A DNA stretch of 64,000 bases from positions 124,001-188,000 of the forward strand of contig QQUF01000053.1 of assembly GCA_008501735.1 (NCBI GenBank), in the 5' to 3' direction. Shown here in pieces: positions 37,352 through 45,977 of the stretch (within the stretch, counting starts at the first letter, position 1; every line of letters begins with the position of its first letter). Both the position numbers and the translations under genes were made by a program. The stretch is from Calditrichota bacterium. Lineage in GTDB: Bacteria > CLD3. The notes beneath the pieces are model-generated. The model was not told the origin of the DNA. It worked only from the letters and a program-made list of their open reading frames with translations, and did not search any database.

Positions 37352-38427
37352 TTACAAAACCAACACTACTTTTAGACGAGATAAAGTGTAAGGAGAACAT
37401 AAATAAGATGTTTTCTAAAGCACAGTTTTATGGCTTGGATTTTCGTCCTCATTTTAAAACTCATCAATCACTTGAAATTGGAAAATGGTTTAAGGAAAAA
37501 GGTGTCGATAAAATTACAGTTTCTTCCGTCACAATGGCTGAATATTTTGCTGTTGATTGGAATGACATTACAATTGCTTTTCCTGTGAACATTCTTGAAA
37601 TCAACAAAATCAATGCTTTGGCTGAAAAAATAAATTTGAACTTATTGGTTGAAAGCGAGGGGAGTATTGAGTTTTTATCGGAAAAAATTACTTCTGAAAT
37701 TGATGTTTTTATCAAAATTGATGTTGGGTATCACCGAACCGGAATTTCACCAAATGAGATTCAACTAATTGATAAAATTTTGCAGGTCATCGAAGGAAGT
37801 CAGTTAATTAATTTTAGTGGATTTTTGGGTCACGCAGGACAAACTTATGAGTGTAAAAACAAAGAAGAAATTAGACGAGTTCATAAAACCAGTTTAGAAA
37901 TTATGGGCAAACTCAAGGAAAAATACAAAGAGCAATTTCCTTCTTTGATAATTTCTCTGGGAGACACACCAAGTTGTAGCGTTGCAAAGAATTTTACAGG
38001 AGTAGATGAGATTCGACCCGGAAATTTTGTGTTTTACGATTTAACTCAAAATCAAATTGGCTCAAATGATATTTCACAAATTGCAGTTGCTTTGGCGTGC
38101 CCGATTGTAGCTGTCCATAAAAATCGCTCTGAAATAATTATTTACGGAGGAGGAGTTCATCTTTCAAAAGAAAGATTGGAAGGCGAAGAAGGAACGATTT
38201 TTGGCAGAGTTGTGGAAAAGAAAAAGAGTGGTTGGGGAAATCCGATTCCTAAAATGTACGTGAAAAGTTTATCACAAGAACACGGAATAATTTCTGCTCC
38301 AAGAGACGAAATAGAAAAATATAAAATAGGTGATTATTTATTAATTTTACCTGTTCATTCGTGTATGGTTGGAAATTTGATGAAAGATTACTGCACTCTT
38401 GACGGTCGAATGATTTCAAAACTTTAA
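37348..38427 (+). CDS. D-threonine aldolase / D-serine dehydratase-like PLP enzyme (alanine racemase fold type III)
   Basis: 359 aa. RPHFKTHQ near residue 33 is the PLP-lysine motif of this family, in which the Lys forms the Schiff base. FIKIDVGYHRTGI (about 120-132) and the phosphate-binding region SLGDTPSCSV (about 208-217) follow. The C-terminal LLILPVHSCMVGN carries the His-x-Cys pair that binds a metal in D-threonine aldolases and eukaryotic-type D-serine dehydratases. The reaction would be cleavage or dehydration of a D-hydroxy-amino acid; which one cannot be decided by eye. Translationally coupled to the preceding GNAT gene. The 238-bp gap after it shows no ORF. Confidence 0.82.
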   Translation: MITKPTLLLDEIKCKENINKMFSKAQFYGLDFRPHFKTHQSLEIGKWFKEKGVDKITVSSVTMAEYFAVDWNDITIAFPVNILEINKINALAEKINLNLLVESEGSIEFLSEKITSEIDVFIKIDVGYHRTGISPNEIQLIDKILQVIEGSQLINFSGFLGHAGQTYECKNKEEIRRVHKTSLEIMGKLKEKYKEQFPSLIISLGDTPSCSVAKNFTGVDEIRPGNFVFYDLTQNQIGSNDISQIAVALACPIVAVHKNRSEIIIYGGGVHLSKERLEGEEGTIFGRVVEKKKSGWGNPIPKMYVKSLSQEHGIISAPRDEIEKYKIGDYLLILPVHSCMVGNLMKDYCTLDGRMISKL

Positions 38428-38665
38428 AAATTACCACAGAACACTCTCTTTTTAAATTCTATTAGGCTCACAGTTCTTTACTCAAAGGCTTTTTTTCTAG
38501 CTTAGAGACAGAACTTTAGTTGCTTTAACTACAAAGTATAATGAAATTTCTTTGCCTAGAGCTTTTCTCATTTCTAAAATATCTATTTATTAGACTGAAT
38601 TAAAAATTTTATTATATCCAATATACTTAATTTGTATCTTATAAACTCATTTCAAAGATAAGAAC

Positions 38666-39742
38666 ATGAATACTGTTAAAAAGAACCAACATTATATCCC
38701 TAAATTTTATTTAAGAAATTTTTCATACGAACTAAATGCCAAACAAATTGGTATTTATAACATAAAATCAAGTTTTTTCTTTCAAACAGCTAAATTAAAA
38801 ACCCAAGGTTCCAAAGATTTCTTTTATGGGCATGATGGAGTCATAGAAAATAATTTAGCTAATATTGAAAACTTATTAGCTTCAGAAGTTAGAGAAATAA
38901 TAAGAACTGAAAATGTAATCCAAAAAGACGGAATAAAATACCTTAATTTATTAATATTTGTTGGATTAACTCATGTAAGAAACCCAGTTTATATTGATTT
39001 TATCAAGAAAACAAGAGAAAAATTTATAGAAAAACTCGATGGACATTATGGAAAAATAAATTTAAATAATGCATTTCCAGAGATAACACATGAAGAAGTT
39101 ATCAAAATCGCATTGTCTCATTGTAAGGATGTAGTGGGTAACTTATTTGATTTAAAGTATAAGCTTTTAATAAATCGTACTAAAATTCCATTTATTACAT
39201 CTGACTTTCCCATAGTAAGACAAAATCAATTTTTAGAAAAAAGAAAAATTTCTCACGGAAAAACAGGATATGGAAATATTGGGTTGCAAATTTTTATTCC
39301 TCTTAACCCTAAAATCACTTTAGTTTTTTATGATTCTAATATCTATAAAATAGGCTCTAGAAAAATAACTCTTGATTTAACTAGGAAAGCTGATATTGAA
39401 AAATTAAATATTCTTCAAATTTTAAATTGCGGTGAAGCTCTTTTTTTTAATGAAAATATATCTAAGTCTTATATCGAATACCTAATTTCAAAATCTCAAG
39501 GACCCATGAATACACATAAACCTTTAGTAAAACTACATCCTAATGTGAAACTAATTGGTATTGATGAAGAGAAAGGTCCTTCTCAAAAGAGTAGCTTATT
39601 AGAACTGAAAATGGTAGATAGTGATGTTAAATTAGAAATTAAAGGGCTAAAAATTTTACCAAAGGCAAAAAAAATAAAAATTAATAAAGAATTGATTCCA
39701 TTAAGGAAATGGCCAAAAAAATTGAGAGCAAACAGTCGATGA
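38666..39742 (+). CDS. DUF4238 family protein
   Basis: 358 aa, no signal peptide. The N-terminus KKNQHYIPKFYLRNFS is the signature of DUF4238 ('qHyvPrfyLrnF'), followed by LLIFVGLTHVRNP and LINRTKIPFITSDFPIVRQN, which are typical of the family ('fitsD.Pv'). The biochemical function of the family is unknown; members are scattered in accessory regions. The gene is visibly more A-rich than its neighbours (many AAA/ATA codons) and stands alone between two gaps without genes, which suggests recent acquisition. The last 60 residues are strongly basic. Confidence 0.8.
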   Translation: MNTVKKNQHYIPKFYLRNFSYELNAKQIGIYNIKSSFFFQTAKLKTQGSKDFFYGHDGVIENNLANIENLLASEVREIIRTENVIQKDGIKYLNLLIFVGLTHVRNPVYIDFIKKTREKFIEKLDGHYGKINLNNAFPEITHEEVIKIALSHCKDVVGNLFDLKYKLLINRTKIPFITSDFPIVRQNQFLEKRKISHGKTGYGNIGLQIFIPLNPKITLVFYDSNIYKIGSRKITLDLTRKADIEKLNILQILNCGEALFFNENISKSYIEYLISKSQGPMNTHKPLVKLHPNVKLIGIDEEKGPSQKSSLLELKMVDSDVKLEIKGLKILPKAKKIKINKELIPLRKWPKKLRANSR

Positions 39743-39853
39743 TTTTTATATTCTTTACATTTTTAAGTCAAACTAAACTTCTTTATTTTACCCGTTTTAC
39801 AACCTAAATTAATTTTCACTGAATGTTAAACCAAACGAGTGAACGGAGAAAAA

Positions 39854-40195
39854 ATGAACCAAATCTTATTAGTACCAATGATTACAGGTTTAATCTTTGT
39901 GATTACAGGATTAATCTTTCAAAAATTTCCACCAAAGAAAATTAATGGTTTAGTAGGTTACAGGACAAAAAAATCAATGAAGTCTCAAGAATCTTGGGAT
40001 TTTGCTCAGGTTTACTCAAGCCAACAAACTGTAAAAATTGGCTCAATTCTCACAATGACCTCATTTTCAGGATTGTTTTTTCCATTTGAAGACCCAATTA
40101 AAGGAGCTGTTGAGCTCGGATTAACATTTGCTGTTCTATTTCTCTTAATATCCTCAACTGAAAAAGAATTGAAATCAAAATTTGGTGAAAATTAA
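39854..40195 (+). CDS. SdpI family small membrane protein
   Basis: 113 aa from the ATG at 39854. An in-frame GTG lies at 39839, but GGAG (39845-39848) fits the ATG. A hydrophobic helix (VPMITGLIFVITGLIF) is followed by the family signature PPKKINGLVGYRTKKSMKS and ESWDFAQVYSSQ, then two further hydrophobic stretches (about 65-75 and 85-98). SdpI-type proteins include the immunity protein against the SdpC toxin of Bacillus, but most members have no known toxin partner, and no sdpC-like gene is visible here. Integral membrane location is expected. Confidence 0.75.
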   Translation: MNQILLVPMITGLIFVITGLIFQKFPPKKINGLVGYRTKKSMKSQESWDFAQVYSSQQTVKIGSILTMTSFSGLFFPFEDPIKGAVELGLTFAVLFLLISSTEKELKSKFGEN

Positions 40196-40236
40196 AAAAT
40201 GAAAAGAAGAATATTTTCAACATTTTGGGGAAAACT

Positions 40237-41100
40237 ATGTTTGATATAGACAAACTTGAATTTAAAAAATTAGATTTGAACGGATTAAAAACCTTAGTCA
40301 GTTGGGCAGAAACTGAAGGTTGGAATCCAGGACTTTCTGATACTGATGTTTTTTGGAAAACAGACCCTGATGGATTTTTAGGTTTTTACTTTAATAATTC
40401 TCTAATTGCTGGAGGAGCAATTGTTTCTTATAACGATGAATTCGGTTTTATGGGACTTTTCATTGTTAAATCAGAATATAGAAACCTCGGGATTGGTAAA
40501 AAATTATGGTATCTGAGACGAGATATGTTAATCGAAAGACTTAAAAATAACTCCTCAATTGGTATGGACGGTGTTGTCGATATGCAACCTTTTTACCAGA
40601 AAGGAGGATTTGAAATTGCTTTTATCGACAAACGATATGAAAAAATAGGAATCGAATTGCCTGTCAGCGAGAAAGTTAAACCTATAGTAGAGGAAGATTT
40701 TAATCAAATTTTAGATTATGATAAAAAGTGTTTTGGTTTCATAAGACCACAATTTTTAAAGCTATGGTTAAATTTGCCTGAGAGTAGAACTTACAAATAT
40801 TCAGAAAATAATGAACTAAAAGGGTTTGCTGTTCTGAGAAAGTGTTCATCAGGTTTTAAGATTGGTCCATTATTCGCAGACAATGACAACATTGCAGAAG
40901 AATTATATAAGGCTTGTTTGAATTCTGCAATTGGAAATTCCGTTTATCTTGACATTCCGATGATTAACAATGGAGCTGTGAAAATGGTAGGAAAATATAA
41001 TGCAAAGTATGTCTTCGAATGTGCAAGAATGTATAAAGGAAGTCCACCTCAAGTTGATGTCAGTAAAGTTTATGGTATAACTACTTTTGAACTTGGGTAA
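40237..41100 (+). CDS. GNAT-family N-acetyltransferase with a second C-terminal acetyltransferase-like domain
   Basis: 287 aa from the ATG at 40237 (preceded by GGGG; the upstream TTG at 40225 is less likely). The first domain has the GNAT acetyl-CoA motif in GLFIVKSEYRNLGIGKKLWY and QPFYQKGGFEIAF, typical of the YitH/Acetyltransf_1 plus Acetyltransf_18 two-domain type. The second half (from about residue 150) includes GFAVLRKCSSGFKIGPLFAD, the matching segment of that family's C-terminal domain. The substrate is unknown. It sits in a run of single-gene accessory functions. Confidence 0.8.
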   Translation: MFDIDKLEFKKLDLNGLKTLVSWAETEGWNPGLSDTDVFWKTDPDGFLGFYFNNSLIAGGAIVSYNDEFGFMGLFIVKSEYRNLGIGKKLWYLRRDMLIERLKNNSSIGMDGVVDMQPFYQKGGFEIAFIDKRYEKIGIELPVSEKVKPIVEEDFNQILDYDKKCFGFIRPQFLKLWLNLPESRTYKYSENNELKGFAVLRKCSSGFKIGPLFADNDNIAEELYKACLNSAIGNSVYLDIPMINNGAVKMVGKYNAKYVFECARMYKGSPPQVDVSKVYGITTFELG

Positions 41101-41192
41101 ATGCAAAAAACACTCATTTAGTGCTTTTGGTGAACAAAGATTTAAAATCAAAATTTAACGTTAAAAATTTTTTGAAAAATTGAATTAGAGAA

Positions 41193-41720
41193 ATGAAAAG
41201 AATTATAGGCATTAATGGAAGTGCAAGTCAAAACTCCTCTAACTTAGCAATCCTTAATTTTGTTGAAGAAGTTGGTAAGACTGAATTTGAATTGGAAATT
41301 TTTGATGACTTAACAGAACTTCCGCATTTTAAAACAGAACTAAGCGACGAAAATGTACCAGAAAAAATAGTTGAATTTCGTAACAAAATTGCAAAAGCAG
41401 AAGGAATCATCATTAGTACTCCCGAATATATCTTCAGTATTCCGAGTGGATTAAAAAATGCAATTGAGTGGTGTGTTTCAACAATTATTTTTTCGGATAA
41501 ACCGATTGGAATTATCACAGCTTCTGCGAGTGGAGAAAAGGGACACGAAGAATTAAAAATGATTATGAAAACAGTGCAAACAAAGTTCACCGATGAAACG
41601 ACTTTGCTTATTCAAGGTGTAAAAGGTAAAATTGATAAAGAAGGAAAAATTAAAGACTTTGAGACGAAAGAGAGATTGAGAAAATTTGTCCGGGCATTTT
41701 GTAAATTGATTGAGAGATAG
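41193..41720 (+). CDS. NADPH-dependent FMN reductase-like flavoprotein
   Basis: 175 aa. GINGSASQNSSNLAIL at the N-terminus is the FMN phosphate-binding 'GS.R..S.n' loop, and TPEYIFSIPSGLKNAIEW (about 74-91) is the 'PeYn.s.p..LKnaiDw' signature of the family. Members reduce FMN, quinones, azo dyes or chromate using NAD(P)H in the cytoplasm; the physiological substrate is open. Length is normal for the family. ATG preceded by AGAGAA. Confidence 0.85.
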   Translation: MKRIIGINGSASQNSSNLAILNFVEEVGKTEFELEIFDDLTELPHFKTELSDENVPEKIVEFRNKIAKAEGIIISTPEYIFSIPSGLKNAIEWCVSTIIFSDKPIGIITASASGEKGHEELKMIMKTVQTKFTDETTLLIQGVKGKIDKEGKIKDFETKERLRKFVRAFCKLIER

Positions 41721-41813
41721 TGAGAGAATTCTAAATTTCCCTATTTCTTTTTTTAGTGTTTTTTCGTGTATTTCGTGGGCAGAAAAAACAGTCATTTACT
41801 TTAGAAATCTTCA

Positions 41814-43130
41814 TTGAAATTAACTTCATTTTTAAAAAATAGCGTTTGGGCTTTTACAGACAAAGGTATTCAAGCACTTTTCGGTGTCTTTTTGGCGATT
41901 TACATTCTTCGTGAATTGCCAAGCGATGAAGCTGCACTTTTCATAAATCTTCAAGTAATTTTCCTAACATTTTCAAACATCGTTCACGGAATGGCTCTTG
42001 GTCCGATGGTAAAATTTTACTCGGAAGATACAACTAAGCACAATTTTGTGTTGGCAAGTTTTGCTCTAAATTTAATCGGTTTTGTTGTCGGAACGATTTT
42101 ACTTGTAGTTCTTACTCCTATTTTAAGTTCGATTTTACAACTTCCGAAACTTATTGATTTGATGTACTTGGCGATAATAATTTCATTTTTTAGCCTAATC
42201 AAAAACTTCGTGAGTGAGATTTACCGAGCAAAAAATGTCATCTGGATTTACAGTATCATTAACATAATTCAGCAACTTAGTAGTTTGGTAGCTTTACTTT
42301 GGATTTCGTTTGAAATCGGTTTGGAATCGGCTGAACAAGTCGCTTTTGTAATTCTCGGAGGAGTCCTTACAGGTCTGACTGTTACATTTTTTATTTTGCT
42401 TTTCAGAGGAAGTTTCAAGGCAATAAAAGAGATGAGTTTGGGCTTTTCGGAAGAACTAAAAAAGATTTGGGATTTCGGAAAATACACTTCACTTTCGATA
42501 ACTTTACAGCACGTTTACGACAAAGTTGATATTTTGATGATTACTTCGCTTCTTGGAGTTCAGGAAGTTGTGCTTTACTATGCAGTGATAAATTTCAAAA
42601 AAGTTTATGATTTGATGAAGCAAATCATTCACATTCTTTTCTTTTCAACTATGTCAAAACTTTGGTATGAAAAAAAGGTTGAAGAGTTACGTGATTTCTT
42701 TGAAAAAATCATCTTTTCCACAACTTCCGTTTTGATTGTTGGTTCGGTATTTTTATTTTTCTCAGCGGATTTTCTTTTCGACGTGCTTTACAAAAATAAA
42801 TTCCCCGAAGGTGCGAATATGCTTCGGATTTTCACTTTTTACGCTCTCGTTCTAAGTTGGAATACAACTGGTGAAGCACTTCTTTTAGCTTTGAATAAGC
42901 CTAAAAGTTTACTTGCAGTTCGAGTCTTCTCAAGCATTCTAAACGTAATTATGAATTATTTTTTAATCTCATACTTTGGTGTTCTGGGAGCGATTCTTTC
43001 AACTTTAATTGCAATAACAATTGTTTCGATTATTTACGCTTACCAAAGCAAAAAGGAAATCGGGTTTACTTTTATAGGAGTTTTAGGGCGTTACAAAGAT
43101 TCGATGAATTTGCTGAGAAATAGAAGGTAG
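41814..43130 (+). CDS. Oligosaccharide flippase / polysaccharide biosynthesis membrane protein (Wzx/MATE-like)
   Basis: 438 aa, TTG start with no in-frame ATG nearby. It shows about twelve hydrophobic segments and the N-terminal pattern SVWAFTDKGIQALFGVFLAI typical of polysaccharide-export flippases. No other glycan gene adjoins it, so its lipid-linked substrate cannot be guessed. The sequence just upstream (about 41750-41780, with TTTTCGTGTATTTCGTGG) looks like a fragment of a dispersed intergenic repeat. A palindromic repeat follows the gene at 43151-43174. Confidence 0.8.
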   Translation: MKLTSFLKNSVWAFTDKGIQALFGVFLAIYILRELPSDEAALFINLQVIFLTFSNIVHGMALGPMVKFYSEDTTKHNFVLASFALNLIGFVVGTILLVVLTPILSSILQLPKLIDLMYLAIIISFFSLIKNFVSEIYRAKNVIWIYSIINIIQQLSSLVALLWISFEIGLESAEQVAFVILGGVLTGLTVTFFILLFRGSFKAIKEMSLGFSEELKKIWDFGKYTSLSITLQHVYDKVDILMITSLLGVQEVVLYYAVINFKKVYDLMKQIIHILFFSTMSKLWYEKKVEELRDFFEKIIFSTTSVLIVGSVFLFFSADFLFDVLYKNKFPEGANMLRIFTFYALVLSWNTTGEALLLALNKPKSLLAVRVFSSILNVIMNYFLISYFGVLGAILSTLIAITIVSIIYAYQSKKEIGFTFIGVLGRYKDSMNLLRNRR

Positions 43131-43150
43131 TATCACGGATTTTACGATTC

Positions 43151-43174
43151 TAGGGAGCAAAAATTTTTGTTCCT
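43151..43174. repeat. Palindromic repeat centred on CAAAAATTTTTG, copy 1
   Basis: TAGGGAGCAAAAATTTTTGT plus TCCT forms a near-perfect palindrome after the flippase gene, between convergent genes. A related copy lies at 61045-61072. It may be a mobile palindromic unit that also terminates transcription. Confidence 0.6.
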
Positions 43175-43229
43175 ACAGAAACTTCTAATGCGAAAGAATT
43201 AGAAAAACCTATTAAACATTAGTCATTAG

Positions 43230-45362
43230 TTAGCCGATTTGGCTTAAGTCCATTTTTTTCTTGAGAGATTTTTGGAACTCTTGCCTTAAGAGTTTGTGTT
43301 CAGGGTTTCGGAGTTGTGGGTCTTGTTCGATGATTGAAAAAGCCATTTTTCTTGCGACTTCGAGAATTTCACCGTCTTCGGTAATTTTTGCGATTTTGAA
43401 TTCAGGCATTCCGCTTTGTTTTGTTCCAAAGAAATCACCAGAGCCACGAATTTGTAAATCTTCTTCTGCGATTCTGAAACCGTCGTTAGTTTGCTCCATA
43501 ATTTCCAATCTTTGCCTTGCTTCCGTCGAACGTGCGTACTGTGAAACGAGCAAACAGTAAGATTGGTAATCGCCTCTTCCGACTCTTCCACGAAGTTGGT
43601 GAAGTTGTGAAAGGCCAAAACGTTCTGCGTGTTCAACAACCATCACAGAGGAGTTAGGAACGTCAACTCCAACTTCAACGACAGTTGTACTGACAAGGAT
43701 ATCTAGTTCTTTAGCTTTGAACTTTTGCATCACTTCGTCTTTCTCGGAATTTTTCATTTTTCCGTGAAGAAGCCCAAGTTTGAATTCAGGGAAAACTTCT
43801 TCTTGCAAAAGTTGGTAACTTTCGGTTGCTGCTTTCAAGTCTAATTTTTCTGACTCCTCAACAAGCGGATAAATTACGTAGGCTTGTCTTCCTTTTTTTA
43901 TTTCCGAGCGAACAAATTCAAAAACAAAACCTCTGTCTTTGTCAAAGTAAACTTTGGTTTTAATTGGCTTTCTACCTTTCGGAAGTTCGCGAATCACAGA
44001 GACATCAAGGTCTCCGTAAACTGTCATCGCTAAAGTTCTTGGAATCGGAGTTGCTGTCATCACGAGAACATCAGGAGTAAAATTTCCGTAGCCTTTGTCG
44101 CGAAGTTTAGCTCTTTGGATTACTCCAAAACGGTGTTGTTCGTCAATTACAACAAAACCTAATTTTTTGAAAATTACGTTGTCTTCGATGAGTGCGTGAG
44201 TTCCGACTAAAAGTTTTATTTCGCCACTTTCGAGTTCTGTCAAAAGTTTTTCGCGTATTTTTTTTCTTTGCTTACCGACCAAAATTCCTGTTTTAATTCC
44301 GAGACTTTCAAACCAACCTTTGATGTTTTCAAAATGTTGTTCTGCTAAAATTTCAGTCGGAGCCATAATCGCAGTTTGAAATCCGTTTGCAATTGCCATC
44401 AAGCACGAAAAAACTGCGACAACAGTTTTACCCGAACCAACGTCTCCTTGCAAGAGTCTGTTCATTGGTTGTGAGGATTTCATATCTTTTCGGATTGTGC
44501 GAAGAACGTTTTTTTGGCTGTCAGTGAGTTCAAAAGGCAGAATTTCTTTTACAAATTTTGTGGCAAATTCTCCGACTTCTTCAAAATTTATTCCGATTTC
44601 GGAAGTATGAGTTTTTCGCCTTTTGGTTGCAAGTAGTAGCTGGAAAAAGAAAAGTTCGTCAAATTTTAGACGCTTAATTGCTAACTCTTTTTGTTGTAAA
44701 TCTTGTGGGAAGTGTGCAAATCTTAAAGCAGTTTGAAGGTCTAAAACTTTTAGTTTTTCAACTAAGTATTTTGGTAAAGGGTCTTTAATGTGCTGTAAAT
44801 AATTGTCAACTACTGTTTTAATGATTTTTCTGAAACCACGACTGTCAAGGTAAACTTTTTTCAAACCTTCTGTTGAAGGGTATTGAGAAACGATAGTTCC
44901 TGTTTTGAAAAAATTCTTTCCTGCCTCCGAACCGATTTTGTCAAAATCTGGGTGTTGGATTTGTGGAACTCCACGAAAGTTCGTAACCTTTCCGCTAAAA
45001 GCAACTGTTTCGCCGACAGTGAAAGCCTTTGACCAAAAATTTACTCGGTTAAACCAAACAAAATTTATAATTCCTGTTGCATCGGAAGCTACAACTACGA
45101 AACGTGAAGTTGTACCTGTTGCGAGCATTCCAAAGTTGTCAATTCTGACGATGACCGTAATTTCATTTTCAGATTCGTTTGGTAAATCCCGAATTGGTGA
45201 AATCGTAGTTCTGTCAAGGTAACGACGCGGAAGGTACCAAAGTAGGTCTTTGACTGTGAAGATTTGTTCTTTGTTTAAAGCGTTTGCTTTGAGAGGTCCA
45301 ACTCCTTTTACCCAAGTAACTTCGGTTTGTAAAGGAGGAGGTTTTCGGATTGGTTCTGTCAT
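43230..45362 (-). CDS. recG: ATP-dependent DNA helicase RecG
   Basis: 710 aa, the usual RecG length. An N-terminal OB-fold wedge domain (about 1-200) precedes helicase motifs: GDVGSGKT (Walker A, about 305-312), APTEILAEQH, DEQHRFGV (the RecG form of motif II), TATPIPRTLA, and QLRGRVGRGDYQSYCLL (motif VI). RecG remodels stalled replication forks and Holliday junctions, with the wedge splitting the strands. The start ATG at 45362 gives an N-terminus beginning MTEPIRKPPPLQTEVTWVKG, which leads into the usual 'v.gvG..ka..L...gi.t..dLL.y.P..Y.d' pattern. It is downstream of the STAS gene on the same strand with a 45-bp gap. Confidence 0.95.
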   Translation of the reverse strand: MTEPIRKPPPLQTEVTWVKGVGPLKANALNKEQIFTVKDLLWYLPRRYLDRTTISPIRDLPNESENEITVIVRIDNFGMLATGTTSRFVVVASDATGIINFVWFNRVNFWSKAFTVGETVAFSGKVTNFRGVPQIQHPDFDKIGSEAGKNFFKTGTIVSQYPSTEGLKKVYLDSRGFRKIIKTVVDNYLQHIKDPLPKYLVEKLKVLDLQTALRFAHFPQDLQQKELAIKRLKFDELFFFQLLLATKRRKTHTSEIGINFEEVGEFATKFVKEILPFELTDSQKNVLRTIRKDMKSSQPMNRLLQGDVGSGKTVVAVFSCLMAIANGFQTAIMAPTEILAEQHFENIKGWFESLGIKTGILVGKQRKKIREKLLTELESGEIKLLVGTHALIEDNVIFKKLGFVVIDEQHRFGVIQRAKLRDKGYGNFTPDVLVMTATPIPRTLAMTVYGDLDVSVIRELPKGRKPIKTKVYFDKDRGFVFEFVRSEIKKGRQAYVIYPLVEESEKLDLKAATESYQLLQEEVFPEFKLGLLHGKMKNSEKDEVMQKFKAKELDILVSTTVVEVGVDVPNSSVMVVEHAERFGLSQLHQLRGRVGRGDYQSYCLLVSQYARSTEARQRLEIMEQTNDGFRIAEEDLQIRGSGDFFGTKQSGMPEFKIAKITEDGEILEVARKMAFSIIEQDPQLRNPEHKLLRQEFQKSLKKKMDLSQIG

Positions 45363-45407
45363 TCAAATTAAAAGCAGAAACTCAAATTTTCGAGTTTCTG
45401 CAAAAAT

Positions 45408-45749
45408 TTAATCTTCTAAAGATGTAACAGCTTCGTCAACGGAATTGAAAGCACTGAAAATTTTAGAAAGTTGAGTGATTACAAAAAGGCTTTCGATTTT
45501 GTCTGTGATATTTGCTAAAGCTAATTTACCGTCAACATCGTTTAACAAATTCAAACTTCCTGTTAAAGCTCCGATTCCAGTACTGTTCATCCACTTAACT
45601 TTACGTAAATCAAAAACAACTTTAGTTACGCCAACGTCAATAAGGCTTTTAACGTGTTCTTTGATTTCTGAAGTTTCGTCTCCACCCATTAGTTTACCCG
45701 AAAGTTCTAAGACTACGCAATGACCTTTTTTGATTTCTTTAATTGCCAT
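45408..45749 (-). CDS. STAS-domain anti-sigma factor antagonist
   Basis: 113 aa from the ATG at 45749; the frame extends upstream, but GAGGAAATT just before this ATG fixes it. A single STAS domain carries KVKWMNSTGIGALTG, where Ser56 is in the position phosphorylated in SpoIIAA/RsbV-type antagonists. Such proteins release a sigma factor or another target by binding its serine-kinase anti-sigma factor in a partner switch. No RsbW-type kinase or PP2C phosphatase is seen nearby. The ECF anti-sigma at 54109 is of a different (zinc-finger) type and is unlikely to be its partner. Confidence 0.88.
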   Translation of the reverse strand: MAIKEIKKGHCVVLELSGKLMGGDETSEIKEHVKSLIDVGVTKVVFDLRKVKWMNSTGIGALTGSLNLLNDVDGKLALANITDKIESLFVITQLSKIFSAFNSVDEAVTSLED

Positions 45750-45850
45750 AATTTCCTCGATTAGGTTTAGTTCATTTTGATGCAAATGATAATTCGTAAA
45801 ATTAAGTAATTTGTTTAAAAAAACAAAAGAATTACGGATTCAATGAGTAA

Positions 45851-45893
45851 TGCACAATTAACAGTACACAATTAACAGTGCACAATTAACAGT
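45851..45893. repeat. Three tandem copies of a 14-bp unit, CACAATTAACAGT plus one base
   Basis: Three near-identical units stand in tandem in the 228-bp gap between the STAS gene and the Omp85-like gene, preceded by AATGAGTAATG and followed within 20 bp by the inverted repeat 45908-45964. Together they look like a compound intergenic repeat element. No ORF is supported in 45750-45977. Confidence 0.75.
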
Positions 45894-45907
45894 ATCTTTA
45901 TTGCTAT

Positions 45908-45964
45908 GGGATTACCGACTTTAGTCGGTTTGTAAAATGAAGAACCGACTAAAGTCGGCAATCC
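45908..45964. repeat. Inverted repeat of the CCGACTTTAGTCGG family
   Basis: GGATTACCGACTTTAGTCGG (from 45909) and CCGACTAAAGTCGGCAATCC (to 45964) form two arms that pair over about 21 bp, and each arm is itself a short palindrome. Related copies are at 34640-34657 and 50514-50571, where the inner bases are swapped (CGGACTTTAGTCCG). A partial copy lies in the coding region near 31100. Confidence 0.8.
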
Positions 45965-45977
45965 AAAACATTATTCA

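Noticed and set aside
39854-40195. SdpI-like gene as part of a toxin-immunity pair
   Set aside because: No small secreted toxin gene or SdpAB-like genes lie nearby; the family is mostly without toxin partners.
45750-45785. Longer N-terminus for the STAS protein
   Set aside because: GAGGA stands just before the internal ATG at 45749, and the STAS fold begins right after it; the extra 12 residues have no SD.
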